Assembly (NCBI GenBank): GCA_037783545.1
Contig: JBBELK010000164.1
Location: 1,240,001-1,304,000 of the forward strand
Reading direction: 5' to 3'
From: Henricia sp. BOLD:AAB3569
Lineage: Eukaryota; Echinodermata; Asteroidea; Spinulosida; Echinasteridae
DNA length: 64,000 nt
Notes under the pieces: model-generated
Told to the model about the DNA's origin: nothing
Databases searched by the model: none
Seen by the model: only the letters and a program-made list of their open reading frames with translations
Made by a program: the position numbers and the translations under genes
Shown: positions 1 to 54,221 of the stretch, piece after piece
How the letters are laid out: every line of letters starts with the position of its first letter
How positions within the stretch are numbered: the stretch's first letter is position 1

Positions 1-267
1 TCACTCCATATACCATCTCAGCTCCCTGGGGAGTATACAGCCCCGGCTGCCTATTAGGCGCCCAACGGTTAATCAAACACATCAACCTTCGCTACCCTCT
101 CAGGTACCCATTTTGCTCCTGGGTGGAGAGAAGCAATGCGTGGCAAAGTACCTTGCTCAAGGGCACACGCACCATGGATGGGCCGGACCGGGATTCGAAC
201 CCACTACCTTTGGAACTAACCAAGGTTTTGAATACAATCCACTAGACCGCTCCGCCATAGTACGCCA
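1..267 (-). mobile_element. tRNA-derived SINE, family II (head plus body, runs off window)
   Basis: Read on the minus strand, an A-box-like TGGCGGAGCGGT near 250 and B-box GGTTCGAATCC near 190 form a tRNA-related head. A body follows with TTGAGCAAGGTACTTTGCCA. Near-identical bodies recur at 33908-34095 (plus) and 48160-48290. It lies in a ROCK intron. Confidence 0.75.
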
Positions 268-622
268 CGTAGTATCAACTAAAACGGAAAGAATTCTGTT
301 TACTGGTCGCCACTTATTCTCCTTAACATAACACAATAACCACCCAAACATGTTAATATTTCAAAGAGAAGTGAATTTAGGATTGAAAAACATTCAATAA
401 TTGCCTTGAAAATACTTGAACTTTATCTGCCGTGTTCCATAGACATAACACACGGCATTTCAGTGGTGACTAGTGAACTAAAACACGTAATCAAACTGTT
501 TAAAAAATAATAAAAATGAGTACATATGTGGCCTGGCCGACCGTGTCAAATGAGTCCAACGTTGCAGTTTGGGCCAAGTTTCCACGACCATAATCTGAAA
601 TCAGTCATGGATACAGGAAAAT

Positions 623-905
623 TTAAAACTAGACGTGTGGTCTAGTGGGTACACAGCCGTGCTCGTAATCGGAGGGTTATGGGTTTGAGCCCCACTTGTG
701 CCAACATGTCTGTGTCTGTGGGCAAGACACTTAGTCTCAATTGCCTCGTCAACCCAAGCGACATCTGGGGAGCTGTTATGGGGAATGCCACAATCTAACT
801 GCTGATAGAGTTGTGCGCCTTGGCCAGGCTGCCAGCCTAGTTGAAGTGAAATGATTCTGGTGATTTCCTGACGGCCGCTTGGAATTTTTGGGCATTGCCC
901 AGAAT
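623..905 (+). mobile_element. tRNA-derived SINE, family I (3'-truncated copy)
   Basis: Starts with GTGGTCTAGTGGGTA (A-box region) and a degenerate B-box GGTTTGAGCCCC, followed by a body shared with 16696-17030 (for example CTCGTCAACCCAAGCGA, AATGCCACAATCTAACTGC). Here the end diverges after about 905 and the ATT tail of the other copy is missing. It is intronic in ROCK. Confidence 0.8.
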
Positions 906-1084
906 ATCCATTATATTTTCGTATTTTATTGGGCTCGGAACAGTCGCAAAAACTCATCCCAGACTGTGTGACAATTTGTAATTGTTGGAATGATTGTTTT
1001 TGGTCGACTTTGCGCAGCGATACACTCTTTGCAATCTCCACCCGATACCCATCACAGCCGGTTCCCATCATGGTTTTAACTCAC

Positions 1085-25669
<24,585 letters not shown>

Positions 25670-26064
25670 TTTGCAGAAATATACTGTATAAAGAAGCGAG
25701 TAGATGTGATGAATAAAAGCTTGTGGCAGTATCAATCTTTTTAATATTGTGATATTAAGAAAGAAATATAGTGGAATGCGCAGATTTATGCTGACCAATC
25801 TTTATAAATATCAAAAATGGATCACAGATCAGACTGATATGCAAATGGCAAAGGGCCGCACTTCGTTAGCTAATTGTCTGTAGATGAGTGGTGCATGTTG
25901 GTGCTGTAGGCCACGCCTGAGTGAATCATTTTAGGACATGTGCAGTTCGGACAAAAACATTTACAGCTCACGTTAACGGGCCTCGAAATTCATTTTCAAA
26001 AGGGCCTGGCAATTTCCCTTAGTAAAGGCATGGAGGAAAAAAGGGCACCTGAATGAGGAAATGG

Positions 26065-26600
26065 AAAAACACTGTGGAGATTGTTCGACTTCGACTCTCT
26101 CCAGAATTCTGTGCAATGATCGGTTTTTCCTACCGATTCTTCTAAACAGTAAAAACTCGTACAACATTATCCTTCTTTAGATTTTCCGGCAAACTTTACT
26201 TCGTGAAAATTATCACTGATTACGGCACAACGTCACTGCATTTATAGGATAATCATCAGAGGGCGGGCTCGCTGTTGCTGGTTTAATAGACTGGTTCCTG
26301 CTCCACATATTCCACACATGAATCTTGGGATACATGTGGTCGGAATCTTTTGGTCTGGGAACCAGGCTATGGCTAGTTGGCTTGTGAGCCCGCCCTAAAT
26401 TTTTGTTATTATCCCATAAATGCAGTGACGTCATGCCTTAATTAGTGATAATTTTCACGATGTCAAATTTGCCAGAAAATCTAAAGAAAGATAAGTTACA
26501 CACTGGACAAGTTTTTTACTGTTTAGAAAGTCAGTGGGAAAAACCGATCATTGCACAGAATTCTTGAGAGTCGAACAACCTCCATCATCCATAGTGTTTT
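26065..26600. repeat. Large imperfect palindrome (~536 bp, arms ~200 bp)
   Basis: Left blocks GATTGTTCGAC, AGAATTCTGTGCAATGATCG, ACGTCACTGCATTTATAGGA and GAGGGCGGGCTC recur inverted on the right as GAGCCCGCCC, ATAAATGCAGTGACGT, CGATCATTGCACAGAATTCT and GTCGAACAACC. The spacer is about 120 bp. No coding frame; likely a foldback transposon. Confidence 0.8.
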
Positions 26601-28013
26601 GTAAACTGACTATAAAAGAATACGCTGCAAAATCCAATATGGCAGACAGGCGAAATTAGCTGAGGGCCTAAAACTAAACTTATTAGCGACTCATTCCGTC
26701 CCAAATGTAAACATCAAAAAGTCAGTTTAGCCATAAATTAAAATTAGGGATTTATACCAATTTCATTTAATACTATGTTTCTGACATCACACTACACTGC
26801 AGCGTATTAAAAATCAAATTAGTCCGGAAATTGGGCTTTATACTAGGCCCTAGTCAATCAAGGTCGTGTCAGTTGCTGAGGCGTGAGCGCAAATGAAAAG
26901 AACGTCACACCAGTCACACGTCAAAGGACAAACAACGTTACCTCTCCTCACGGATCACGGTTTCTTCTTGTGCATAATTATTACCACTGTAAACGAAATC
27001 CAACAACGTCAATCCAGTCCAAAATTCTGCACAATTTATACAGTACAGAACATTTTCCCGAGTTAGTTCCTACTTTTGCACTGAATAGTCCTTGTCGTGC
27101 GATCTCGCGATCGTAGCGAGAAAAATGGCCGCGCCGGCGCCGTACTACGTGCCCGCGATCGTATGTGACCTCGTTCCCAAAAGTGCAACCGCGGCTCCCA
27201 GAATGCAACAAATCGCTGTCTATTAAAGGCAGATGAGCAAACTTCGGCGCAAAAATAAATACATGCTACGAAAATAAAAGCGGATATACATTTCTCATTT
27301 CGCTCTGTTACCACCTTTCATACAAATGTTTAGTCATCTTACCGGAATCAGGATTTAATGGAGCGTGTCCAGATCAAATTTTGAGCGTCTATTTTCCCCC
27401 ATGGGTGTTGAGATTTTAATGTAGGCTATTGCCATTTTTTCTCATTACCATTCTGAAATTTCGTATATTTTGTTGGCCTGAACATGGAGGTCTTTTCCTA
27501 CCTCCATGGCCTGAAGAAGTATATTTTTATCACAACAGCAGTGGCGCAACCGACATAAAGCAAGGTTAAGGAATTAAACAGAGGTATTAAATGCACCTAT
27601 CAATATTGTTCCCCCTTTCCCCTTCCCTTACCCCCTCTACCCCTGGAAAAAAACTAGACGCATGTAGAACTACTGCCATCTAATTTATTAACCTTTTACG
27701 TGTGTCACGTGAATAATGTCTGATGAACTTTCATATGCAGATGACCAGACTAAATTGTTGTTGCTATGTAATGTGACCATGGTGACCGGGTGCATGTAAA
27801 TACCCCACCCCTTAGGTTTGGTCACGTTTATTGTGCCCCAGGCCCAGGTTGGGGATTTAAACAACTTACTTTCTGTGCATAAATAGCAAGGCGCGCATGT
27901 TTTGCACCCGAGGGCGAGGATTTTTGTCACCTAAATTTTGCCCCAGGGGTGGAGATTTTGTCACGAAAAAAGTGACAATCCCCACCGCTTAGGTGGGGTA
28001 ACCCGGGGCCAGG

Positions 28014-28075
28014 AGGGGGGGGGGGGGGGGAGGGGGGGGGGGGGGGGGGGGGGGGGGAGGGGGGGGGGGGGAGGG
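28014..28075 (+). repeat. Interrupted poly-G tract (~60 nt)
   Basis: Almost pure G with three A interruptions, between decayed repeat sequence and RIDA. Length in the assembly may be unreliable. Translated on the minus strand it gives only a poly-proline artefact. Confidence 0.85.
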
Positions 28076-28254
28076 CGACAATTGACAGGTTCATAAGTGC
28101 AACCATGGAGGAATTGGTGCAACCAATGCGCTTTTTTTGCTGGTTAGCAATCGGGCCACGTGGGTCATGATTGAATGACACCGAACATGGTGGAAGGCGT
28201 GACGTCACCATAAAGCAGTCTGTTCTCCCCATGGATAGTATTTTGGAGAGTTCA

Positions 28255-28397
28255 GGGCTGCGTTCCAAACACGCGAACATTGCAAACGTTTTCATCGTTC
28301 GCCAACAACCGGTACCCGGCTTTCCATAGACGAGTGCACAAAAGCATTGTAACCAGTGGCGAACGTTGGCAACGTTCGCGTGTTTGGAACGCAGCCC
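28255..28397. mobile_element. MITE with 24-bp perfect TIRs
   Basis: GGGCTGCGTTCCAAACACGC at 28255 (arm to 28278) is mirrored exactly at 28374-28397. An inner inverted pair reads GCAAACGTT / AACGTTCGC. 143 bp, about 200 bp upstream of the RIDA start codon. Confidence 0.85.
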
Positions 28398-28594
28398 CGT
28401 TTTCGAAAACTCTGAACAAACCTTTAATATCATTCGTAATGCGCACATGTAACAAATCTGACTCCAACTCTTGAGGGCGGGCGCTATTTATCTCGTGCGT
28501 GTTTACGTGTACGTGTTGTCTGCTGCGAGCACTACTGGCACTGTGATCATTGCGTTGTTTACTACACGTTTTATACTGCAAAATATCGACGATA

Positions 28595-31020
28595 ATGGCG
28601 GGTCTTGTTCGACGAATTATTAGTACTCCTAATGCCCCCAAAGCAATTGGCCCGTACAGGTAATTTGTAAGAACATTAAGAATAACGTTACGCTGGTGCA
28701 CGTGTGGCTTTGGCGCTGGCAAGCATGCATCTTTGCTCGCTAAACCGTTTAGAGGAGGGGGGAGGGGCAGTAGGGGTGTTGAAATCCATATCCGCCCACT
28801 GAGGATTTGTCTTGTTATGACATATAAAACTTGTAAAAAATGCTGGTTTTGGTGATAAAAACACAAAATTGGAAGGCCAAAATGTTGAGTCTTGAGATCT
28901 CCGACCCCTACTAAAAAAACATTGAGCCTAGAATGTTTGGAACTTGTCCCATTGTGTTTTGTGCAAGTAGGCCCCCTAGACTTGCATGATGTGAACATGT
29001 CCTAAAAATTGATTTTGCCCCTTCCATTTCTGTCTAAACTACAGCCAGGCAGTTGCTGTGGGAAACACCATGTATCTGTCTGGTATGATCGGATTTGACC
29101 CTGCTACAATGATACTGGCGGAGGGCATATCTGCACAGACGACCCAGGTTTGCAAACAAAATATACGGTTAAAAAAACAAAAAACATTTTGACCGAAAGA
29201 TCAAGGATACTGAGACTTGAGAGATGTAACAGAAATGTTTTATTCAGTAGGGCTGGAATGAAAACAATGGTGTGCCCATGGGGACAAGCGAAGGAACAAA
29301 GCCGCTGTCTATGCAACACGTACATGTATCTAAGCATAAACGAATTTGTTTTCACTCCAGTCATGGTGATATGCCCGTATACAAAGGCAAATGACACAGA
29401 GTCACAAAAGTGCCAGGATGTGTGACCGACAGAATAATATAACGATATTTTTGTTTGGTGTTTTGGGGAAAAAGAAGCTTTGATGCGCGCGCTATTAGTT
29501 CTTTTTTGCCTAATAAATATTTGACATTTTGTAATTTTTTTTTCTGCAGGCCTTGAAGAATATAGGTGCTATTCTTGCATCACAGAATATTGGCTTTGAC
29601 AATGGTAAGTACTCTGTTCACACAACATTGAGGTGAAAATTAACACACCTTGTTTAAAAAAGTTTCAGAATTTTCACAAAAGAAATTTGTTTAAATTACA
29701 GGTAAATTGTAAATGTTGGTTGCTCCCACGGTCAGAGTTTAAATGTTAGTCGGTGTACTACTCAAATTGTCAGACAACAAAATTCAGATCAGACGTCAGC
29801 AGCCGATTTCACGAATCCTTACGCACTGCGTAAGTCCCCTTGCGCAACATTTTATTGCGTAGGCTGCGCAACATTCCTGTGAAAATTACACGCAAGCTAT
29901 GGGGCTTGCGCCATTTTGCAAAAGTTGCGCAAGCTGCGCACTCTTTCGTGAAATCGGCTGCAGGTCACCTAACTTTCTGCTAATGCACCATCAATAATCT
30001 AGTGTTGTTGTTGTTGTTAATTTTATGGCATCTTCGGCAACTAAGGCCCTTTATGCCATCAACTATACTTTATTATTAACTTGAGATAACGAAGAAGGAG
30101 TTGCAGTTTTAGAAGTGGGAGGAAAACCCCCAGAGGAAAACCCACGCGGTGAAGTAGGGACTGCAAACCCAATCCACATACACGCCCCGGGACGCCAGAG
30201 GTGAAAGGCGAGGAAAGAACCCCTACGCCTCCCCGACCGCCCCAATATTCTAGTGACTGGTCTCACAAGCTTTTTATTATTCACTTTTTCTTTGCAGTTG
30301 TGAAGACAACGGTGCTACTAGCCAACATAGCCGACTATAAAGCTGTTAATGAAATTTACGCAAATTGTAAGTCCACGGTTTTTAAGTTATCCAAGTTTGA
30401 CATTGACATTATCACAGTCACAAGTTTTACTGATTTTTGGAAGATGTTAAAAACTATAATCTTTGTTTTTGGCTGTAGTTTTCAAGACCAACTTTCCGGC
30501 CAGAGCTGCCTATCAGGCCGCTGCACTCCCCGCTGTAAGTATAGAAACTTTGCGTGAAAAATGCATCTAAAACACTCTTAAAGAACCCCTAAAATGGTAT
30601 TTTTTAAATCAATGAAATCTATGCTCTACAACTACTCCATTCAGCTACAGTCATAAAACCCTCATTTGTAAGTTGTTTTGGGGGATAAAATTAAGGTTTT
30701 TGGTTTTATGCTAATGAAAAAATACATATTCATGAGCAAAATTGTGATGTCACATTAGGCAAAATCACACAACTGTGTACAAAAGATTCCACTATCTCCT
30801 ACTTGCTGAAACTCTTGTAACCCTTTGGTTTTGTTTTACATGTTGCCTGTTGTAAGGCATGAATAAACAGGGGGAGGGGTTGGCTGGGGGTAGAAATTGC
30901 AGACATGGAATGTATTCTATAATAGTCATTGGTCAATTTATTTTCCAGAATGCCTTGGTTGAAATCGAGTGCATTGCCATTCTTGGAGAGCTTGTGAATG
31001 CGCAACCACCCAAACTGTAA
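28595..31020 (+). CDS. RIDA: RidA family 2-iminobutanoate/2-iminopropanoate deaminase, complete (6 exons, 139 aa)
   Basis: Hydrolyses reactive enamine/imine intermediates released by PLP enzymes; in animals the protein is cytosolic or mitochondrial and trimeric. Exons: 28595-28659, 29045-29147, 29550-29604, 30298-30366, 30479-30534, 30949-31020 (TAA at 31018). All GT-AG, phases agree, total 420 nt. Family signatures are in order: N-terminal MAGLVRRIISTPNAPKAIGP, YLSGMIGFDP, VVKTTVLLANIADY, NFPARAAYQAAALP with the substrate-binding Arg, and VEIECIAI with the conserved acidic residue. Length matches the vertebrate protein (137 aa). Start Met is the first in frame and aligns with the vertebrate N-terminus. 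It is divergent from ROCK and convergent with the cyclase. The MITE 29799-29961 lies in intron 3. I see no missing key residue. Confidence 0.95.
29799..29961. mobile_element. MITE with GCAGCCGATTTCACGAA ends (best copy)
   Basis: GCAGCCGATTTCACGAA at 29799 is mirrored by TTCGTGAAATCGGCTGC ending at 29961. The interior contains inverted TTACGCACTGCGTAA and GCGCAAGCTGCGCA blocks. It is in RIDA intron 3. Relatives: 10818-10980, with single arms near 6463-6570 and 13740-13780. Confidence 0.85.
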
Positions 31021-31198
31021 AACCACACTGCCGATGTTAATCTACTTTCTTCCAAGGTAATGGTAACCTCACCAATAGGCTGTCGCTGTATGACTTTACC
31101 TTTTCTAATTTTCAGTATCTATAGTCTGCCTTTATATGTAGCATTTACAAAGAGGGTTAATTACATAATGTTGGATGGCTTTGGACGATTGCAGTAAT

Positions 31199-31204
31199 AA
31201 TAAA
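31199..31204 (+). terminator. Candidate poly(A) signal of RIDA
   Basis: AATAAA about 180 nt after the RIDA stop codon, followed by T/G-containing sequence. It is the first canonical hexamer downstream. Confidence 0.6.
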
Positions 31205-32005
31205 CTTGTACAAGTATAAAGAGTTTCATCACAAAATGCCATATCCAAAAAAATTAGATGATGTCAGTACATTCTCGATAGGTGGTGGTCCTATACATTT
31301 GTCAAATAGATTATTGGCAAACTGTGTTATATCCCACAAAAAAACTGTTTTACTTATTGGAATTTGCCATTGACTGTCACTATGAACATCTAACAATGGG
31401 GTTACAATGAACATGTACATGTTTTTGCTCATAGTGTGTAGTGCTTAGTTGTAATACATACAAGAACAAAATGGCAGTTTTCTCAAAATGCCAAAAATTG
31501 ATATACATTATGTATAGCATTTTGCGATGAAACTCTTCATATGTAGACGGTATTGGTTGAACTAAATTCGTATTTTCCCCTCTGTTAGACTACTTTTATA
31601 TTCTCTAATTTCACACTCTGCAAAATCACACCTTTTAAAATGTCAAAATCATGCAATGTTTTATTACATACCTTGTGGTTGCATAGCAGCTAAACTTTCA
31701 TTTTTTTGTAGTAAAATTTCTTGGTAGTAAATAATGACACATATCAAAGCAATGTGATTTTTCTCCATTAAAAACTAGATGTTTGTTGTTTTCACATATA
31801 TATTTGCAACTTCATAAATCTAAATTTCTTTGCATGCAGTTTTCAACTTGTTTTTCTTGTTTAAATTTCTATATTAAAAGCAGATTTCATGTGCATATAT
31901 CCAATTACTGGTTTTTTTTTGTTTCTCTTGCAAAAGGCTAGAAATTTACTTTTCCGTGTATCTGACAGTTTTTGGTTAAAACAAAATTCGTTTACTTCGC
32001 ATTAA
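31205..32005. other. Convergent intergenic region, RIDA / guanylate cyclase
   Basis: About 800 bp of AT-rich DNA between the candidate 3' ends of two converging genes. I see no exon, repeat family or structured element in it. Confidence 0.6.
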
Positions 32006-32011
32006 TTTATT
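32006..32011 (-). terminator. Candidate poly(A) signal of the guanylate cyclase
   Basis: TTTATT on the plus strand gives AATAAA on the minus strand, about 210 nt past the cyclase stop codon at 32220-32222. Confidence 0.45.
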
Positions 32012-32219
32012 TATGGTGAAAAACGTTTTCTGAAACCTGAAATTGACATTGTAACATTTTTTCTTGCGCTAATAAAAAATCTTAACATGCGTACAATTTG
32101 AGCTGCTTGAAAACGTATTTTGTGAATTTTTCGAATAAAGTGGTATTTGAAATAGCGGCCGTGTAATAAGATACCAAATGTCCTTTTCGATTTGTCAAGT
32201 TTGCCTGCTGTGTACTATA

Positions 32220-50132
<17,913 letters not shown>

Positions 50133-50507
50133 TGTAGAAGCCGCCCTCTGAGCAAGCTGACTCGCTCCACAAACTTCCAAGCAGCCCTAGTTTTGCTGGA
50201 GTTTGTGCGGTTCAAACATTCTGACCCCGGGAGTTTCTCTCTTTTTAGAGCCCACTAGATGGGACTCTTTCGCAGCACTGCACGCACTCGACTACTCGCT
50301 CGATCGAAGAAAAGATCTTCAAAACAAACCGAGCTCGGTTTCCAAGGCGCGTGGTGTTTTTGTTTCTCTCGTGGAACAATGAAATGCACACGCGTGCCAT
50401 GGCACGTGCTATGTTGCGTCACTGAATATTTTGTAAACGCGTCTGGCAACAACGCGCACACAGACACGCGAGTGTTTATGGATGGACCCCCACCCAAGTA
50501 CATCATC

Positions 50508-50648
50508 AAAGACGAGGCTCGTCAATGCACGCACTAGGAACAAATTCGTGCCACGAAATTCACAGCTCCATAGATATTAAGGCATGGAGCGGTGAATTTC
50601 GTGGCCCGAACTTGTTCCTCGCGCGCATTGACAAGCCTATACGTCTTT
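50508..50648. mobile_element. MITE with long TIRs, copy 2 of the 47033-47175 family
   Basis: AAAGACGAGGCTCGTCAATG pairs with CATTGACAAGCC..CGTCTTT, and GTGCCACGAAATTCACAGCT with GGTGAATTTCGTGGC. 141 bp, about 380 bp upstream of the cyclase start codon, so it could lie in promoter or 5' UTR. Confidence 0.8.
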
Positions 50649-50654
50649 AACTTT

Positions 50655-51215
50655 TGCAGTTATCAAAAAAAAACAGAATAAAGGTGTTGATTGCAATGAT
50701 AACACACCACATGATTTTGTTCACGTGAAAATGGTACGTTTATGGGAGAAATTGCCAACTGAACGTGCTTTAAAAAAATAAATTGTCTGCAGACAACCTT
50801 TTTCCCATTCATTCGTGCACAAAAACCATGCATGGATTTTCCAGGTTTTCTGATATGTATGTGGCTGAAATGTCTACAAGTATATTATTCTTTAGTTATG
50901 TAATCCTGTTGTTTTACAGTGACCCCAATTTTGTTTTCCACGAGTTGACAAGAAAAACTTTACTAAAGGTGTTAATAAAAATACCAAACACCACATGGTT
51001 TTATTTAAGTAAAAATTGTATTTTTAGTGAGAAATTAACAAATGAAGGTGATTTTCTAAAACAAGTTTTTTGCGAAATACTTTTTTACCATTTAACTCAA
51101 CACAAAAATCATGTATAGATTTTTAAAGTTTTCAGAATTACTGTACCTAATGTGGCTGAAAATTCTAAAGGGTAGTTTTCTCAACATTGGTTTTTAACCA
51201 CGAGTGGAAATAGCG
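50655..51215. repeat. Two head-to-tail copies of the ~300-bp dispersed repeat
   Basis: Both halves (50655-50925, 50926-51215) contain GTTGACAAGAAAAAC or a relative, a GGGAGAAATT / GTGAGAAATTAACAA block, CATGCATGGATTTT / CATGTATAGATTTT and TTTTC.GA at the same relative positions. The family is also at 9765-10070 and 48345-48640. Confidence 0.55.
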
Positions 51216-51479
51216 CCCCTTTTAACAGTTCACCATTACAAATGTGTTCTACCTGTCTTTAATCTATCTTTAACAGAACCACCGGAGCGAGGAGCTCTCG
51301 CCTACCGAAGAAAAGCGTAAATCCTCGGCGGCATATCCTTGCAAGGGCCCCCTTGTATAATGCCCCCGTTCCTCTTGGTCCCGTATACGTACGCGTATAC
51401 GCATTGGGGATTCCTCGTGTGTTTACACGTACGTATAGGCCTAGCCTATACGTGATGTCTGTCCTAAATGCGTGGCAAT

Positions 51480-52370
51480 TTTAGGATTATTAAACAAAAT
51501 AAAAAACACCTTTCGATTTCTACCCACGCCCATCCCCGAGCAATATTGTCACTTTTTCAAGTGACAAAAATCCCCACCCCTGGGGCAAACTTTAGACCCC
51601 AAAAAATCCCCACCCTGGGGGAAAACTATGTAAATTTGCTTCCAGGTACGTCTAAAATTTGATTTATTTCTTTTAAATTCCCACATGGGGCGTAAAAAAC
51701 GTGGCCAAAATCTCCAGCTGATGCCTGTTCACCCCCTAGGTGATTCCAACCCCTCACTCTAATTCTGGGATGTAAAAATAAAAATTAAACAAAAAATTAA
51801 AAACACAAAATTGCACAGAAATGTCAATGGTTTTCTATACCCTATAACGACGCTGCATAAAGCGCTCAGTGGCTGCATCCATTACATGCAGCAACAGGTT
51901 TTGGTACGTTGCCAACTGTGAGTTTACACGACGTCCGCAATACGGACAGGTTGTGCATGGTGCGCTCTTCCTAATATTAATTATATTAATAATTATATTA
52001 ATTTTTGTTTTTACGGCTTATCAAGATCCAATGAATTAGACAAATTTCAATGAACCTATCAATTATTTCCAGCAACCCGCCCTAGAATATATGTTTTCAC
52101 TTTTTAAGAGACAAAATCCCAACCCCTGGGGCAAACTTTAGGTGACAAAATCCTCTTCAAATGGGGCAAAACATGTGTTTTTTGCTTCTTGGTACGCTGA
52201 AAATCTGATTTATTTGGGTCAAAATCCCCACCTGGGGCATAAAAGCGTGTCCAGAATCTCCGGCAGATGTCCATGCTCTCCCCTGAGTATTTCCAACCCC
52301 TAATTCAAATTTTGAGATATAAAAAAAAATAATAAGCACAAAATAAAAAACACAAAATTGCACAGAAATC
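51480..52370. repeat. Duplicated ~290-bp block (ATCCCCACCCCTGGGGC family)
   Basis: Copy 1 at about 51530-51835 and copy 2 at about 52080-52370 share TCCCCACCCCTGGGGCAAAC, AAACTTTAG, TTCCAACCCCT and AACACAAAATTGCACAGAAA. A decayed reverse copy is at 27870-27990. Confidence 0.65.
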
Positions 52371-52722
52371 CTACTACGAGTACTTGAAACAGTGCCAAAA
52401 ATATTCCCACGACTTGTCGTCTGCTTTTAATCGGACACAAAATGCCTACGCACGACCCAAACATTTCGTGTATCGTCTCCCACAGTAATAAATTAGTCCG
52501 CTTGCTGTGCACTTTTGACCAATCAAATTCTGGAATTGTGGGCCGGCGAGGCTGCAAGAGCGGAGGGATATAGAATATATTGCGCTGTGCACGGACACCG
52601 GCTCGAACTGGTTTGACCGACGCCATTTGCTTCAGTAACATTTCGGACGAGGAACCTCGGTGCACCGAACTGTCTGATTTTCCACCGAATTCTCCACCAA
52701 AAATGTGAAAAACTTTCGCCAT
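52301..52722 (-). CDS. Doubtful hypothetical frame in a GC-richer block
   Basis: About 140 codons beginning MAKVFHIFGGEFGG. The first ~110 residues have balanced composition (for example PTIPEFDWSKVHSKR), and the last ~30 are hydrophobic low-complexity inside a repeat. I recognise no family. A CpG-rich stretch (52840-52925, CCGGCCGGCCGGTCGC) lies just upstream, so a promoter with a 5' exon is possible. Equally it may be chance. Confidence 0.15.
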
Positions 52723-53264
52723 TTAACGAAATTTTGTCAGCAAGTGGTTTTATCTTTCGTGTCTTGGACCGGGTGCGTCAGAAAAAGTCTCCGCTTCAAA
52801 ACTTTGCGTGGTTTTGTCGGCGACCCGTTGTGAAAAACTTCAGCCGGCCGGCCGGTCGCTTCTTCACGAGGTTTTTCCGAGCGGCCGCAAACGTCAAGTC
52901 ACCCGGGGCATGCTCCGCGGAGTGTGTTGTGAACTGTAGGCCTAGCCTATACACAAATTGAACTTGGTACGAACACTGAACTTGAATGCAGGCTTTCGCT
53001 AGACATCCTCGGTGAACTGAGCATCGAACTGGAATATAATGTTCTCCGGATTTATATGTTTGCAAATGTGACTTTTTGTGAGGTATGTCTTCAAGAATTG
53101 TGCAAAATTTTATGTAAACTTCAAGATTGGTGAGTGAAAAAATATTTTCTCTCTTTACCCCCTTGATGTATTTTTGTCCCGAGGTGGTCACAATCTAATT
53201 CTCAATAGTCTAAAAAAAGCTCGGCCTACTATTAAAGTTTTTCTAGGATTTTTGTTTTCTAAAT

Positions 53265-53990
53265 TAAAATAACAAATCGTTTCTTTCGAGTACAACATTT
53301 CTTCGTTTTGTTTTAAATGTTAAATTATTTTTGTATAACCACAAAAGATCATCCCGTTTGAGTAAAATATTTTTAATTTAATTTTCAAATTTTGCAATGA
53401 ACAAAAAAATCGTCGTCTATGTGACCAACTCGGGAAAAAAATAGCGTTCCCCACCCTTTTTTAAACCATTGTTTAAATGTTTTGTACTAAGGTACTGAGC
53501 TACATTGTATATTATTAACAATGATTCGACGTTCGTTTAAATAAAAACATTTCGTTTTTCTTATTTCGCGAAAAAATAATTATACGAGTCCCCCTTTTTT
53601 ACCATGATTTTTCTGTACTAGGTTCTGAGCTAAAATACCAAGAACGATCGTCCCGTTTAAGTAAATTATTTTTCGTTTTCACATTTCGCAAAATTGTTGT
53701 AATAAATCGTCACCAACTCGGTAAAATATGATTTTTTCCCCTTTTTTTACCGTTGTTTTAATTTTTGACTCTAGGTAATGTTTTCGTTTTTCATATTTGT
53801 GACCAACTTGGAAAAAAAAATCATCGTTTCCCCACCCTTTTTTTCATTGTTTTATTTTTTTGTACACTGAGCTATTGTTAAAACATGTACCAAGATGGGA
53901 AAAATGATCGTTTGCGATAATGTTGAAATGTTTTTATCGATAAAGATCGTACCGTTAAATAAAATATTCTCGTTTTAGTATTTCCCATAA
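53265..53990. repeat. Strongly diverged tandem repeat (4-5 units, ~120-180 bp)
   Basis: Units share ATCGTCCCGTTTAAGTAAAT, TTTCGTTTTTC.TATTTCGC, GTGACCAACTCGG, CCCCACCCTTTTTT and TTTTGTACTAGGT.CTGAGCTA. Spacing is irregular. Non-coding. Confidence 0.6.
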
Positions 53991-54221
53991 AAAAATCCCC
54001 TTTAATTTTCCACCCGATCCCCTCTTCTGGCCCCCAAATACGACTCACACAAAATGCCACTGCTAAAAAATGTAGCATTTAATCCTATCCTATTCATTCA
54101 ATAACTCTTCACATATTTTCTCTTGCCAACCGAAGTTTTTCTGAATGTATTACATACCTTTCTTACTTTTCCTGGCACGCGCCGGCCGATAAATAAAAAA
54201 AAGGTCAGCGCGTGCTATGGT

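Larger units (their letters stand above)
25670..28594. other. Intergenic region between divergent ROCK and RIDA
   Basis: No convincing coding exon. It contains the foldback 26065-26600, a GC-rich block at 27090-27200 (GATCTCGCGATCGTAGCGAG, GGCCGCGCCGGCGCCG) that could be a promoter, a decayed ATCCCCACC/TGGGGC repeat at 27870-27990, a poly-G tract at 28014-28075 and a MITE at 28255-28397. Both genes' 5' UTRs and promoters should lie here. No TATA box stands out. Confidence 0.6.

Noticed and set aside
1-1084. A further ROCK exon
   Set aside because: Only SINEs and unstructured intron sequence are visible; no acceptor with coiled-coil codons in phase 0 was found.
28252-28998. 248-codon minus-strand frame overlapping RIDA exon 1, and a poly-proline frame at 27927-28448
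   Set aside because: Crosses a MITE, a poly-G tract and the well-supported opposite-strand RIDA exon; no domain.
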